Shown piece after piece: positions 1 through 7,258 of a stretch of 9,711 bases of DNA (positions within the stretch are counted from its first letter, which is position 1; the number at the start of each line of letters is the position of its first letter). Made by a program: the position numbers and the translations under genes. The DNA comes from Acidiferrobacter sp. GTDB lineage: Bacteria; Pseudomonadota; Gammaproteobacteria; Acidiferrobacterales; Acidiferrobacteraceae. The stretch spans positions 1 to 9,711 of the forward strand of contig DAHWGZ010000054.1 in the NCBI GenBank assembly GCA_027335965.1, in the 5' to 3' direction. Below the pieces are notes generated by a model. That model worked only from the letters and a program-made list of their open reading frames with translations. It searched no databases and was not told the origin of the DNA.

Positions 1-4
1 GGGC

Positions 5-28
5 GGCGCCCGCTGGTCAGCGGGCGCC
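5..28 (-). terminator. Hairpin downstream of the exported-protein gene
   Basis: Positions 5-14 (GGCGCCCGCT) and 19-28 (AGCGGGCGCC) are perfect reverse complements around a 4-base loop. The hairpin starts 6 bases past the stop codon of the minus-strand gene at 35-532, where an intrinsic terminator would sit. The U-tract that would confirm it would lie to the left of position 1, outside the window, so the terminator role is inferred from position and stem strength. Confidence 0.5.
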
Positions 29-34
29 GGGGGC

Positions 35-532
35 TTAGATGTCGACGGTCTGACGGGCCCTGGGGTGCAGGGCGGGCGCCGGGGCATGCGGCGGGTTCGG
101 CGCAGCGGACGTCTTGGGCCACTCGACATGGATCGACAGCGGTGCGAGCGGGCCCATAAGGCCGGCAAACGGCAGCATCGGCGTCTGAGTGCCCATCAGG
201 CGCTGCATCGTCGCCTGCAGCAGCCGCTGTTGCGCCGCCATGTTCTGAAGCTCCGCGCCCACCCATGGGGGCATGGCCGCGCCGGCCTTGCCGTTGCTCG
301 ACCATGTGACGATGGTCATGCTGCCCGGGCCCTGCCAGCGCACGGTTTCCGTGCGCAGCAGACCCCCTCCCGGGGTGCGATAGACGCGGACCTGCTGGAA
401 GGAGGCATTGGGGACCGTCCCTGCCGCCTGCGCGGTTGCCGGTCGGTGATGGGCCGGGAGCAGCGCCAGGGCCGCCGCCACGACCGCGGCCACACCGAGG
501 GTCGAAATCGCCGTCCGATATTTTCCTTTCAT
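35..532 (-). CDS. Small exported protein of unknown function
   Basis: A 165-residue protein that I do not recognise. The N-terminus is a classic Sec signal peptide: basic residues (MKGKYR), a hydrophobic Ala/Leu/Val stretch at about residues 7-26, and a likely signal peptidase I site at ATAQA-AG near residue 37. The mature part has no further membrane segment. It holds a Gln/Met-rich, probably helical segment in the middle (around AELQNMAAQQRLLQATM) and a Pro/Ala-rich tail, so a periplasmic or secreted location is inferred. The ATG at 530-532 is chosen because a strong Shine-Dalgarno AAGGAGGA (plus-strand 541-548) sits 8 bases upstream. A TTG two codons earlier is too close to that site. A GC-rich hairpin follows the stop. 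The gene stands alone, and its neighbours give no clue to its role. Confidence 0.72.
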   Translation of the reverse strand: MKGKYRTAISTLGVAAVVAAALALLPAHHRPATAQAAGTVPNASFQQVRVYRTPGGGLLRTETVRWQGPGSMTIVTWSSNGKAGAAMPPWVGAELQNMAAQQRLLQATMQRLMGTQTPMLPFAGLMGPLAPLSIHVEWPKTSAAPNPPHAPAPALHPRARQTVDI

Positions 533-710
533 ATGCAAAGTCCTCCTTATTAGGATCGTTTATCGCCTCTGACCCCAGTCCATGGGGCTGGTTCCCTTGC
601 GTTTCAAGCCCCGGGCGGGGGCCCCGTCCCCCGACCGGCCGGACGGGCACCGGCGGGGGATGGAAGGCCCCGGTCTTCCGGCCAGACGCGGGGTTTCCCT
701 TGTCCCTTTG

Positions 711-724
711 CCGCGGATCCGCGG
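711..724. repeat. 14-bp perfect palindrome
   Basis: CCGCGGATCCGCGG is its own reverse complement. It lies inside the gene-free stretch, about 180 bases upstream of the minus-strand exported-protein start. It could be a protein-binding site or a chance product of GC-rich DNA. No further copy was found in the window. Confidence 0.4.
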
Positions 725-1597
725 GTCCAACCGCAATCGCATGATGCCGGGCGCCCCGGGCGGCGTTACCCCGGAAACCCCGAGCCTGGCCCGCGGCGCC
801 CATCCAGGGCGGTTTTGGACGACGGTTTCGGCAGGATCCAAGGCCCCGCCCCGGGGCCAGGGCTCGCGGGCGGTGCTTGCCGGCGGCGGCGAAGGGCCCT
901 ATGACATGATTCTCGGGCAACCGGAGCAAGCGGCCGGCTCCACCAAATCCCCTCGGCGCAGCCCCCTTTGTTGGCGAACGGAATGCGCGGATTCGCAAAC
1001 AGGAGTACGGTGCTCGTGCCCTTTGAGATGCCCTCGGAGGCCATGGGCATGGGGATTGCGCCGCGCGACCGTGTTGTCCATTGTGCCGCGCGGGAACGGC
1101 TGGCGCCATCGGTCGATCGCGCACCGGAAAAGGGCCAGGCTCGCGCTCGATGGTTGCCGGCTCATCCCGGCGATACGGCCCCATCCCGCATCATCGATCA
1201 TCACTCGTGGCCCCTTGAGGCGCGAAGGCGCCATAGCCCGGTATCGAAGGGGACACCTATCGATGACCGTGAAATCTCCCCAGTATTCGAGGAAAGCCGA
1301 CCTGTCGGAACAGGCAGGCCGTCCGGGATTGGGTTTCAGGGAGGCGGCGAGCGAGGCCCATGGTTTCGTTCCGTTCAGGCCGCCGCTATCATGGTGCCGT
1401 GCCGAAGGCGAAAACCGCCTATGCCCACAACTCTCAGTCTCTCGCGTACACCGGGGTATTGGCCCTATCGCACCCAACCACCGCGGTCCATGGGCGAGGG
1501 CGCCTGGGTTAGCCGCGAGGCGTGAGAGCGATCCCGAGCGAGGTTGTGCCCTAAGCGGGTCATTTGTCACCGGCATAGCCATCATCCAGGACAAGGG

Positions 1598-1622
1598 GGC
1601 GGTCCGGACCGCCACGTGGCGG
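1598..1622. promoter_or_regulatory. Two overlapping perfect palindromes upstream of glpK
   Basis: GGCGGTCCGGACCGCC (1598-1613) is a 16-bp perfect palindrome and CCGCCACGTGGCGG (1609-1622) a 14-bp one. They share CCGCC (1609-1613). The order is therefore arm GGCGG, anti-arm CCGCC, arm GGCGG, and the middle arm can pair with only one outer arm at a time. The site ends 73 bases before the glpK start codon. It could be an operator for a dimeric repressor or, if transcribed, a pair of mutually exclusive hairpins. Function is inferred from position and symmetry only. Confidence 0.4.
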
Positions 1623-1695
1623 CATCCACGAGATGGGGGCATCAGAAGGCAATGGGCGCAGCTCGTTTGGGTTTCCTCGAGTAAGGAGTAAGGCT

Positions 1696-3195
1696 ATGTC
1701 GCGGTATATCGGCGCTGTGGACCAAGGGACGACGAGTTCACGTTTTATCGTATTCGACAGACGGGGATCGACTGTGTCCGTTGCCCAAAAAGAGCATGAT
1801 CAGATCTATCCGAAGCCCGGTTGGGTCGAGCACGATCCGCTCCAGATCTTGAGCAACACGAAAGAAGTCATGGGCGCAGCCCTTGCGCGCGCCCATCTAT
1901 CAGCACGGGATCTCGTTGCCGTCGGCATCACGAATCAACGAGAAACGACGCTTCTTTGGGACAGGACAACCGGCAAGCCGATTTGTAACGCGTTGGTCTG
2001 GATGGATACTCGGACCGACGAACTCGTTCAGCGCTATGTGAGGGATGGTGGCCAAAACCGGTTTCGCCTAACCACCGGCCTGCCGCTCACGACCTATTTC
2101 TCAAGCCTCAAGCTGTTGTGGATATTCGAGAACGTGCCTGGCGCGCGGGAAAAGGCAGAAGCGGGCGATGCAATGTTTGGGACAGTGGACTCCTGGCTCA
2201 TCTGGAATCTCACCGGGGGCACGAATGGGGGTTCTCACGTGACGGACGTGACGAACGCGAGCCGCACCCAGCTTATGAATCTCGCGACCTGCGACTGGGA
2301 TGACACCCTCTTGAGGGCATTCGACATTCCGCGCGCCTGCTTACCCCGGGTCGTGCCGTCATCGGCCATCCACGGGGAAATCCGAATCCCGCCTTTGGAC
2401 GGGACAAAGATCGCCGGTATTCTGGGCGACCAGCAAGCGGCATTGTTCGGTCAGACGTGCTTTGCGCCCGGCGAGGCGAAGAACACGTATGGCACGGGCT
2501 CGTTCTTGCTCATGAACACCGGCACCTCTCGCGTCCAATCGAAGGCGGGGCTGCTGACGACGGTCGCATACAAGTTGGGGGACGACGCGCCTCATTACGC
2601 CCTGGAAGGCTCCATCGCCATTACAGGAGCCCTGGTTCAGTGGCTACGGGATAACCTCAAACTGTTCGACGACGTGACCCAGATTGAGCCGCTGGCCCGG
2701 AGTGTCGAGGATAATGGCGGTGTTTACATCGTTCCGGCGTTTTCTGGACTCTACGCGCCATACTGGAAGGATAGCGCGCGCGGCATTATCGCCGGTCTCA
2801 CGCGTTATGTGACCCGCGCTCATTTGGCGCGCGCGTCGCTAGAGTCGGCCGCGTACCAGGTGCGCGATGTCGTTGAGGCCATGGAGGACGATTCCGGCAT
2901 CAATGTGTCGACGCTGAAGACGGATGGCGGCATGGTCGGCAACGAACTACTCATGCAGTTTCAAGCCGATATACTGAACGTACCCGTTGTCAGGCCCAAG
3001 GTCAGTGAAACGACAGCGCTGGGCGCCGCTTACGCAGCGGGACTGACGGTCGGGTATTGGAAAAATATCGAGGATCTGAAGGGAAACTGGGACATAGATA
3101 AGTCCTGGGAGCCCGCCATGTCGGAAGAAACTCGGGCCAGGCACTGCGCGTTTTGGAAAAAGGCCGTCGCGCGGTCGCTCGATTGGGTCGATTGA
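1696..3195 (+). CDS. glpK: Glycerol kinase
   Basis: Catalyses ATP-dependent phosphorylation of glycerol to sn-glycerol 3-phosphate in the cytoplasm, the entry step of glycerol use. The 499-residue length matches the family (about 500). It has the FGGY-kinase layout: the N-terminal phosphate loop [15 protein letters not shown] (residues 7-21), glycerol contacts Arg82-Glu83 (NQRETT), Trp102 (VWMD) and Tyr134 (TYFS), the catalytic Asp245 in [12 protein letters not shown], and the ATP-domain motif YGTGSF (265-270). The ATG at 1696 is chosen for AAGGAG at 1683-1688, 7 bases upstream; an in-frame ATG at 1633 lacks such a site and would add 21 atypical residues. The C-terminal PGIETTE-type motif that binds EIIA-Glc in the E. 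coli enzyme is replaced (PAMSEET), so PTS control by that route is unlikely. No glpF, glpD or glpR is present. Base composition is visibly less GC-rich than the flanks, which hints at transfer. Confidence 0.96.
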   Translation: MSRYIGAVDQGTTSSRFIVFDRRGSTVSVAQKEHDQIYPKPGWVEHDPLQILSNTKEVMGAALARAHLSARDLVAVGITNQRETTLLWDRTTGKPICNALVWMDTRTDELVQRYVRDGGQNRFRLTTGLPLTTYFSSLKLLWIFENVPGAREKAEAGDAMFGTVDSWLIWNLTGGTNGGSHVTDVTNASRTQLMNLATCDWDDTLLRAFDIPRACLPRVVPSSAIHGEIRIPPLDGTKIAGILGDQQAALFGQTCFAPGEAKNTYGTGSFLLMNTGTSRVQSKAGLLTTVAYKLGDDAPHYALEGSIAITGALVQWLRDNLKLFDDVTQIEPLARSVEDNGGVYIVPAFSGLYAPYWKDSARGIIAGLTRYVTRAHLARASLESAAYQVRDVVEAMEDDSGINVSTLKTDGGMVGNELLMQFQADILNVPVVRPKVSETTALGAAYAAGLTVGYWKNIEDLKGNWDIDKSWEPAMSEETRARHCAFWKKAVARSLDWVD

Positions 3196-3332
3196 ATGGG
3201 GATCATGAGCGAGAATCGAGTGGAGTGGTTCGCTGGCCCCTTTTGCCAGGGAACGTCGAGCCCCTTGTTGCGGCGGCCGGGTGGTTCAGGATTCGGATGG
3301 GGGCGGGGCGGAATGTCCAAACGCGCCGTTTC

Positions 3333-3355
3333 GCGCCCCGATCGGGCCGCTTTTT
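3333..3355 (+). terminator. Possible intrinsic terminator after glpK
   Basis: An imperfect stem (GCG at 3333-3335 with CGC at 3348-3350, CCC at 3337-3339 with GGG at 3344-3346, loop GATC plus one G/C edge, one C/C mismatch) is followed directly by TTTTT at 3351-3355. It lies about 140 bases past the glpK stop with no gene between. The stem is short, so it is only a candidate. Confidence 0.35.
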
Positions 3356-3870
3356 AACGTTCGGGGGGCTTTTGTGGCCCGGAACCCGAATTCCGGACGG
3401 ACACCGCCCCCTGCGAAGGTCGCGGCAGGCGTCGACGGACGAGGTAGAGATCGGCCGGCGCGCAGGTGACGAGCAGGCGATGAGCATGCTTCTCAAGGCC
3501 CCGGGTGCGGACCTTGGTGACGTGGAAGATGCCCTTGATGACGCCGAAGGCATGCTCGACGCGGCTGCGGATCTGGGACTTGATGATACGGTTAGGGGCC
3601 CGCTCGATTTCGTTTCCGACGCCCTGGTAGCGATAGCGGCGGTTGGTGAGGCCGCGGGCCTTCGGCGCCGGTGCTCGGATCACCGCCCCTGACCTTGGCG
3701 GGCCGGGTCGCCCCAGACTCGGGTTTCCTTGCCATGAAGGAGGTCGGGCAGGACCGTGGCGTCATGGACATTGGCGGCGGTGGCCATGGGCCATGCGGCC
3801 CGCCATGTCCGGCCGGCAAGCTAAAGCGTGAATAACCTTGGTCCTGCTGTCGACGCCGATAAGGGTGTTT
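3354..3870 (-). pseudogene. Decayed IS5-family transposase (C-terminal part)
   Basis: Pieces of an IS5-type DDE transposase lie in order on the minus strand. LIGVDSRTKVIHA (near 3863-3825) is the strand carrying the second catalytic Asp. TAANVHDATVLPDLLHGKET and RVWGD (3781 down to about 3710) follow in another frame. Then comes VIRAPAPKARGLTNRRYRY through SQIRSRVEHAFGVIKG, carrying the catalytic Glu, and TRGLEKHAHRLLVTCA to LYLVRRRLP (about 3683-3390). The N-terminal domain with the first Asp is missing. There are about 35-40 surplus bases between IHA and TAANVHD, and a one-base loss in a C run at 3686-3689 that produces a stop. I could not find terminal inverted repeats. This is a dead fragment, and the neighbouring genes may have arrived with or beside it. 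Confidence 0.82.
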
Positions 3871-3946
3871 ACTCTCCTTCAGGCGATGCTGACGGGGCTG
3901 CCATGGTTCGGTTAGGATGCGGTTTTCTCCCGGGAGGATCGGACTT

Positions 3947-4522
3947 ATGGCCAAGACCCCGCGCGCGGCGCCCAAGATCGTGGAACTCTACATCGAGGTG
4001 CAAGACATCGAGCCGCCCATCTGGCGGCGGCTGCTCGTGCCGCTCACCATCACGCTGCCCAAGCTCCACGATATCCTGCAGGTGGCCCTCGGATGGACCG
4101 ACTCCCACCTGCACAGCTTCACCTTCGGCGAGCGCAGCTTCAGCATGCCGTATGACGAATACTTCGATGAGCTGGAGATGGAGGATGAGCGCCGCAAGAC
4201 GCTCGGAGCGGTGCTCGGACGGGATCTTCGGGAATTCGGCTATCTCTATGATTTTGGCGACAGTTGGCACTGCCATGTCCGGGTCACGCCGCGGCCGGAT
4301 GCCGATCCCGATTGGACCTATCCCCTCTGTATCGGCGGCGCGCGCGCCGTACCCCCCGATGACGTCGGCGGTCCCTCGGGATATGAAAGGTTCCTGGAGG
4401 CGATCGAAGATCCCCGGCACGAGGAGCACGAGGAGACGCTCGTCTGGATCGGCGGGGCCTTTGATCCCGAGGGCTTCGATCTGAATGTCGTCAACCGCGT
4501 GGTGCGGTACGGGCGGGCTTAA
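3947..4522 (+). CDS. pRiA4b ORF-3-family protein (PF07929-like)
   Basis: A 191-residue soluble protein with the family landmarks in order: PPIWRRLLVP (23-32), LHDILQVALGWTDSHLHSF (40-58), YLYDFGDSW (99-107), the CIGGARAVPPDDVGG segment (128-142) with GY at 145-146, and FDPEGFDLNVVN near the end (172-183). The family is named after an Agrobacterium rhizogenes plasmid ORF and also occurs as a passenger of IS1096-type elements. Its biochemical role is unknown, so none is given. The ATG at 3947 has GGGAGGA at 3932-3938, 8 bases upstream; an earlier in-frame start at 3917 has no such site. The gene is intact, lies beside an IS5 remnant, and its TAA falls inside an inverted-repeat arm. Confidence 0.88.
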   Translation: MAKTPRAAPKIVELYIEVQDIEPPIWRRLLVPLTITLPKLHDILQVALGWTDSHLHSFTFGERSFSMPYDEYFDELEMEDERRKTLGAVLGRDLREFGYLYDFGDSWHCHVRVTPRPDADPDWTYPLCIGGARAVPPDDVGGPSGYERFLEAIEDPRHEEHEETLVWIGGAFDPEGFDLNVVNRVVRYGRA

Positions 4523-4676
4523 AGAGGCGCATCGCCGCGGCTTTATGCCGCCAGCTCGGTCCCCATGGCCTTAGGCACGCCAGGGGTGCGGCGGACTGCG
4601 CGCAAGGCGCGTGACAGGGACACCGGCTCAGCCGGGCTTGACCGCAAGCGCGCCGACGGCGCGCGGCCTCTTTAAG
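4518..4676. repeat. Hairpin-rich 159-bp segment bounded by 11-bp inverted repeats
   Basis: CTTAAAGAGGC (4518-4528) and GCCTCTTTAAG (4666-4676) are perfect reverse complements. Between them lie four short inverted repeats: GCGGC/GCCGC (4537-4551, loop TTTAT), CGCGC/GCGCG (4599-4611, loop AAG), CCGGCTCAGCCGG (4623-4635), and GCGCGCC/GGCGCGC (4648-4664, loop GAC). The left arm contains the stop codon of the preceding gene. It could be a MITE-like element, a structured RNA, or a two-way terminator region. GC-rich DNA makes short stems common, so the long-range 11-bp arms with an AT-rich core are the stronger signal. Confidence 0.4.
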
Positions 4677-5108
4677 GACGCGAATCGACGGGCGCCATTA
4701 GGGCGCGATTCGTGTGGCGCCTTGAGGCCGCGACCGAAATGGCTCCGTGGGGATGCGAGTCCACAATAGTCATATCGTAGATGACGAGGCCTGCCGGAAG
4801 GCCGTCTAGCACCCCGAGCGCCTTCTTCTTGAAATCGCACAGGGAGTCGGCCATCGCAAACGCCGCCTCGATAGGGTCGGCGACGAGCGCGCATGGCGGG
4901 CGTCTCCCTGATGATCGTCATGTCCCCATATTCGATGAGGGCCTGGATAAAGGCGCGGACGGCAGGAGGATATCGTGACGGCGAGACACCGAACGAGCCA
5001 CCGCCGGACAGCCAAAAAGGCGAGCTGCCCGAAGCGCCCTTTGTGCTCGAGAGCCTGGAGGTCGGACACGATGCTATTGACGTTCGGCGAATGGCTCGCG
5101 ATCAACAT
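4672..5108 (-). pseudogene. Probable decayed coding region, unknown identity
   Basis: Three consecutive minus-strand segments read like protein with GC-rich third positions, each in a different frame. The first begins MLIASHSPNVNSIVSDLQ (from 5108) and runs to about LAFLAV. The second holds RAFIQALIEYGDMTIIRETP (about 4960-4900). The third holds DPIEAAFAMADSLCDFKKKA and GLVIYDMTIVDSHPHGA (about 4890-4735) and stops at 4672. Joined, they would give about 140 residues. I do not recognise the family. Both frame changes are in the sense of one extra base, unlike those in the toxin genes. A plus-strand frame at 4893-5162 is open here too, so the strand call is uncertain. Confidence 0.3.
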
Positions 5109-5174
5109 CCTCGATTAGGTCGCGGCCTAACAGCGCGGGTTGTGCGCCGCTTTGGGTGCTGATGTGGGCCGGTC

Positions 5175-5672
5175 TTATGTTGGTGCGCGCACCCGCGCAA
5201 GAGACGCCGCGATGTCTCCCATCGAACGATAGAGGCGGAGGGGGTCATCCTTCGACGACAGGACCCCGCGACGGCGCCGGAAATCGGCAGCCTCCTCATC
5301 GATCGCATTGACCAGCGTCCGCCGATGAGTGCGGTCGCCGCAAGAGAGCGCGTGAGGGCGTGCTTGACGAGCCCGGTGCCGATGCCTTTACCGGCCCAAT
5401 GGGTATCGGTCGCAAGCTGTCCCAGCAGGAGGCGGGGTACGGGGTCCGGCGGCTGTCCTGTCCGGATCGATCGAGGTAATGCGCTGGGGGCCACCGCCGT
5501 CGGCGCCAACCCATGATAGCCGACAACGCGCCCTTCATCATGGATCACGACAACCGCGGTAAATCGTTTCTGCTGATTCGACAGTGCCCGGCTCTTCTGC
5601 CAGTGATCCAACGCCGGCTTGCCGCACGAAAAGACGGGAAGTCGCGCACGGCATCGGGGGCTGCATGCCCAT
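5175..5672 (-). pseudogene. GNAT toxin (TacT-like), frameshifted
   Basis: Resembles the GNAT toxins of TacAT-type modules, which acetylate aminoacyl-tRNA with acetyl-CoA and block translation. The N-terminal landmark FSCGKPALDHWQKSRAL is followed by VVVIHDEGRVVGYHGLAP, PDPVPRLLLGQLATD and the acetyl-CoA loop HWAGKGIGTGL. After a frame change near 5319-5320 come LVNAIDEEAADFRRRRGV and DDPLRLYRSMGDIAASLA, ending at TAA 5175-5177. An ATG at 5672 becomes in frame if one base is restored in the G run 5656-5660 and one in the A run 5629-5632 (plus-strand view), giving about 166 residues, normal for the family. The start lies 12 bases after the abiEii stop. No ribbon-helix-helix (DUF1778-type) antitoxin gene precedes it. 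The usual F-Y-x-x-x-G-F motif with the catalytic Tyr reads F-R-R-R-R-G-V, so activity is doubtful even if the frame is intact. Confidence 0.78.
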
Positions 5673-5684
5673 GAGTATCGGCTC

Positions 5685-6697
5685 TCAGGCGATGCGCACC
5701 CCGGACTCGTCGCGCCCATCCTCGCGGGACCCCGTCCCCAGCGCCGCGCGCGCCCAAGCCACGAACGCGCCCGCGACCTCGGGGTAAGAGGGGGTATCGC
5801 CCCAAATGAGGGACTGGCAAAACCGCGCATAGCGTTGCCGGGTGGTCTCGTCCGCCGCCAAGGATTCGAGGATCCCGAGAAGGACCGAAGCGGGGTCCTC
5901 GCGAAAGGCGGGGAACTGATTTCCATAGGTGGCCCGGTCGCGGGCGATGACCTGCGCCACCAGAGGGGTCAACTGTTCCAATGGGCACTGGTCGGCCGCT
6001 CGTTTGCGGATGGCGATACGTCATATAGATGACGCACCAGACGGTCGTCGTAGGCGCCGCGTCCCAAGCCTGTCTGATCTTGAGCGGTCCGGCGCAGATA
6101 GCCCACGATCTTGTCGGCCACGGTGTCCGCGATACTCACCACCGGGACGAGCGGGGCGGGGGATGGATCTTCTTGCGGGGCCCCGATCCGGTCGAGGATC
6201 GTGCGCAAGGGTCTCGTTTCGATTGCGGAGATCGGCTCGAAGGCCGTGATCTCGAGCTTGATGTGGGGGCGCAGCGCCCCATCGGATGCCGTGAACGCGC
6301 TCCGGTAGGTGAACTGCCCCATGATGTACTCATTGCCGTTGCGGCCCTTCATCTCGCCGTCGAGCGGAAAGCCGGCATCCTCCAGGGATTTTTGGATAGC
6401 CGCCTTGGCCGAGGAGAGGAAGCGGCGCCTCCCGTTCTGGCCGGTCACGGTCTTGGGCACGACGATGCGGAAGTCGGCATCCTCGGACATGCGCTCGATC
6501 ACGCCGTGGGCTTGGGACAGGGCCGTGCCCCCGCAAAAGATGATCTCGGCGCCCACCGAGATCCCGGCGCGACAGACCGTCGCCACGGCATCACGGACCA
6601 GAAGGTCTTTCTCGAGCATTGCGCCGCTTACAGCAACCGTGCGCCTGCGGGCGAGCTTTTCGATCGCCTGGATCTGCTTATCCGCGAGACCTCTCAT
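5685..6697 (-). pseudogene. abiEii: AbiEii-family nucleotidyltransferase toxin, frameshifted near the 3' end
   Basis: Toxin half of an AbiE (type IV) toxin-antitoxin pair; the family has a nucleotidyltransferase fold and gives abortive phage resistance. Motifs: FCGGTALSQAHG (54-65), the metal-binding acidic pair in RMSEDADFRI (69-78), the Lys196 region VADKIVGYLRR, and DDRLVRHLYDV (217-227). At about 6012-6013 the frame changes. The family's C-terminal helical part continues in the next frame (LEQLTPLVAQVIARDRATYG and onward) to TGA 5685-5687. Restoring one base in the CC/GG pair at 6012-6013 gives one reading of 337 residues (1013 bases plus one), a normal length. Without it the protein ends early at 5969 after about 242 residues. 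The ATG at 6697 overlaps the antitoxin gene by 20 bases, so the two are translationally coupled. In-frame starts further upstream lie inside the antitoxin gene and are not needed. Confidence 0.86.
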
Positions 6698-7112
6698 AGC
6701 GAAGGACCCTTTTACCGAAACCAATCTTGCGGACGATGCGTGAGCGTCCCACATCGTAAGCCAGCCACGCCGGCACTTGCGTGCTGCGGTCCTCATTGTA
6801 GGCCCGGGTGACGCTATCCGTACCTGGCGTAATCCCCAGCTTGACAAGCAATTCCCGGGTATAGGCGTGGTCGCTGCAGGCGGGGTACACAAAGCGCTCG
6901 CCGTTGTCCTCTTCCACGGCCGCGCGCACATAGGCGCCATAGCCTACCTTGAGCAATACCCCCTCCCGCACGAGGGCCGCCAGGACGCGGGCGATCGACG
7001 AATACGATAGGGGCGCCAGGGCCTCGACGAATTCCGCGCACAGAAAGGCGTTCTCCCGGGGGCGGGCGGCGAGATAGGCCTCGAGGGCTTGGCGGGTTTT
7101 GGGAGGTTTCAT
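6678..7112 (-). CDS. abiEi: AbiEi-type antitoxin (DUF6088-like winged-helix protein)
   Basis: Antitoxin and likely autorepressor of the AbiE pair, 144 residues, intact. Residues about 1-65 form a winged-helix DNA-binding domain, with the helix SSIARVLAALVREGVLLK (38-55) and wing VGYGAYVRA (56-64). The C-terminal part carries the conserved RAYNEDRSTQVPAW (103-116) and RRKI-like VRKIGFGKRVLRYER (127-141) segments of this family, members of which are sometimes mislabelled S-adenosylhomocysteine hydrolase. The start is supported by TAAGG (plus-strand 7120-7124), 7 bases upstream of the ATG. Its TAA lies inside the start of abiEii. In characterised AbiE systems AbiEi binds inverted repeats in its own promoter and represses the operon. 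An inverted repeat and a possible -10 box are present upstream here. Confidence 0.88.
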   Translation of the reverse strand: MKPPKTRQALEAYLAARPRENAFLCAEFVEALAPLSYSSIARVLAALVREGVLLKVGYGAYVRAAVEEDNGERFVYPACSDHAYTRELLVKLGITPGTDSVTRAYNEDRSTQVPAWLAYDVGRSRIVRKIGFGKRVLRYERSRG

Positions 7113-7156
7113 GAGGCGACCTTACAAGCGCAAGGGGTCCCGAAAGCCGCCAAGCT

Positions 7157-7231
7157 ATCATAATGCGATATGTTTGTCGAGACCGAGCGCCGGGCTGCGC
7201 CGTTCTCTGTGCGCGTCGGTTTTCGGTCTCG
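7157..7231 (-). promoter_or_regulatory. Candidate abiE promoter and inverted-repeat operator
   Basis: On the minus strand a TATGAT -10-like box (plus-strand 7157-7162) lies about 45 bases upstream of the abiEi ATG in an AT-rich patch (7155-7177) that stands out from the GC-rich surroundings. No good -35 hexamer is seen. Directly upstream of it, CGAGACCGA (7178-7186) and TCGGTCTCG (7223-7231) form a perfect 9-bp inverted repeat 36 bases apart. AbiEi antitoxins are known to bind inverted repeats at their promoter, so this repeat is the natural operator candidate. The assignment is by position and not by a known AbiEi consensus. Confidence 0.4.
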
Positions 7232-7258
7232 CCGGATCCAGCCGTGGTGTTCCCGATC

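Larger units (their letters stand above)
549..1682. other. Gene-free stretch of about 1.1 kb
   Basis: No convincing gene is seen on either strand. Several long open frames cross it (a plus-strand one at 582-1691 and a minus-strand one at 899-1642), but they overlap in opposite directions, lack Shine-Dalgarno sites, are rich in Arg/Pro/Gly/Ser and match no family I know. This is what GC-rich non-coding DNA gives. What it does hold is a set of perfect palindromes (711-724, 1598-1613, 1609-1622) and many short GC-rich inverted repeats, for example 842-848 with 852-858. It may be the remains of lost genes plus the long leader of glpK. Confidence 0.55.

Noticed and set aside
535..720. Possible promoter of the exported-protein gene (TTGAAA about 17 bases from CATGGA)
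   Set aside because: The -10 match is poor and several alternatives are equally good, so no site could be supported.
899..1642. Minus-strand open frame of 247 codons
   Set aside because: It has an atypical residue composition, no recognisable motif and no start signal, and conflicts with plus-strand frames. It is taken as chance in GC-rich DNA.
582..1691. Plus-strand open frame of 369 codons upstream of glpK
   Set aside because: It lacks a Shine-Dalgarno, is rich in Arg, Pro and Gly, matches no family, overlaps an equally long minus-strand frame, and runs into the start region of glpK.
3153..3692. Plus-strand frame of 179 codons after glpK
   Set aside because: It lies opposite the IS5 transposase remnant, whose conserved blocks are on the minus strand.
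5102..5926. Reading the GNAT as one 274-residue minus-strand protein
   Set aside because: The first ~95 residues overlap the real AbiEii C-terminus and look random, and the last ~60 are in the wrong frame relative to the GNAT family.
6029..6811. Plus-strand frame of 260 codons opposite abiEii
   Set aside because: It is the antisense shadow of the AbiEii gene, whose motifs are clear on the minus strand.
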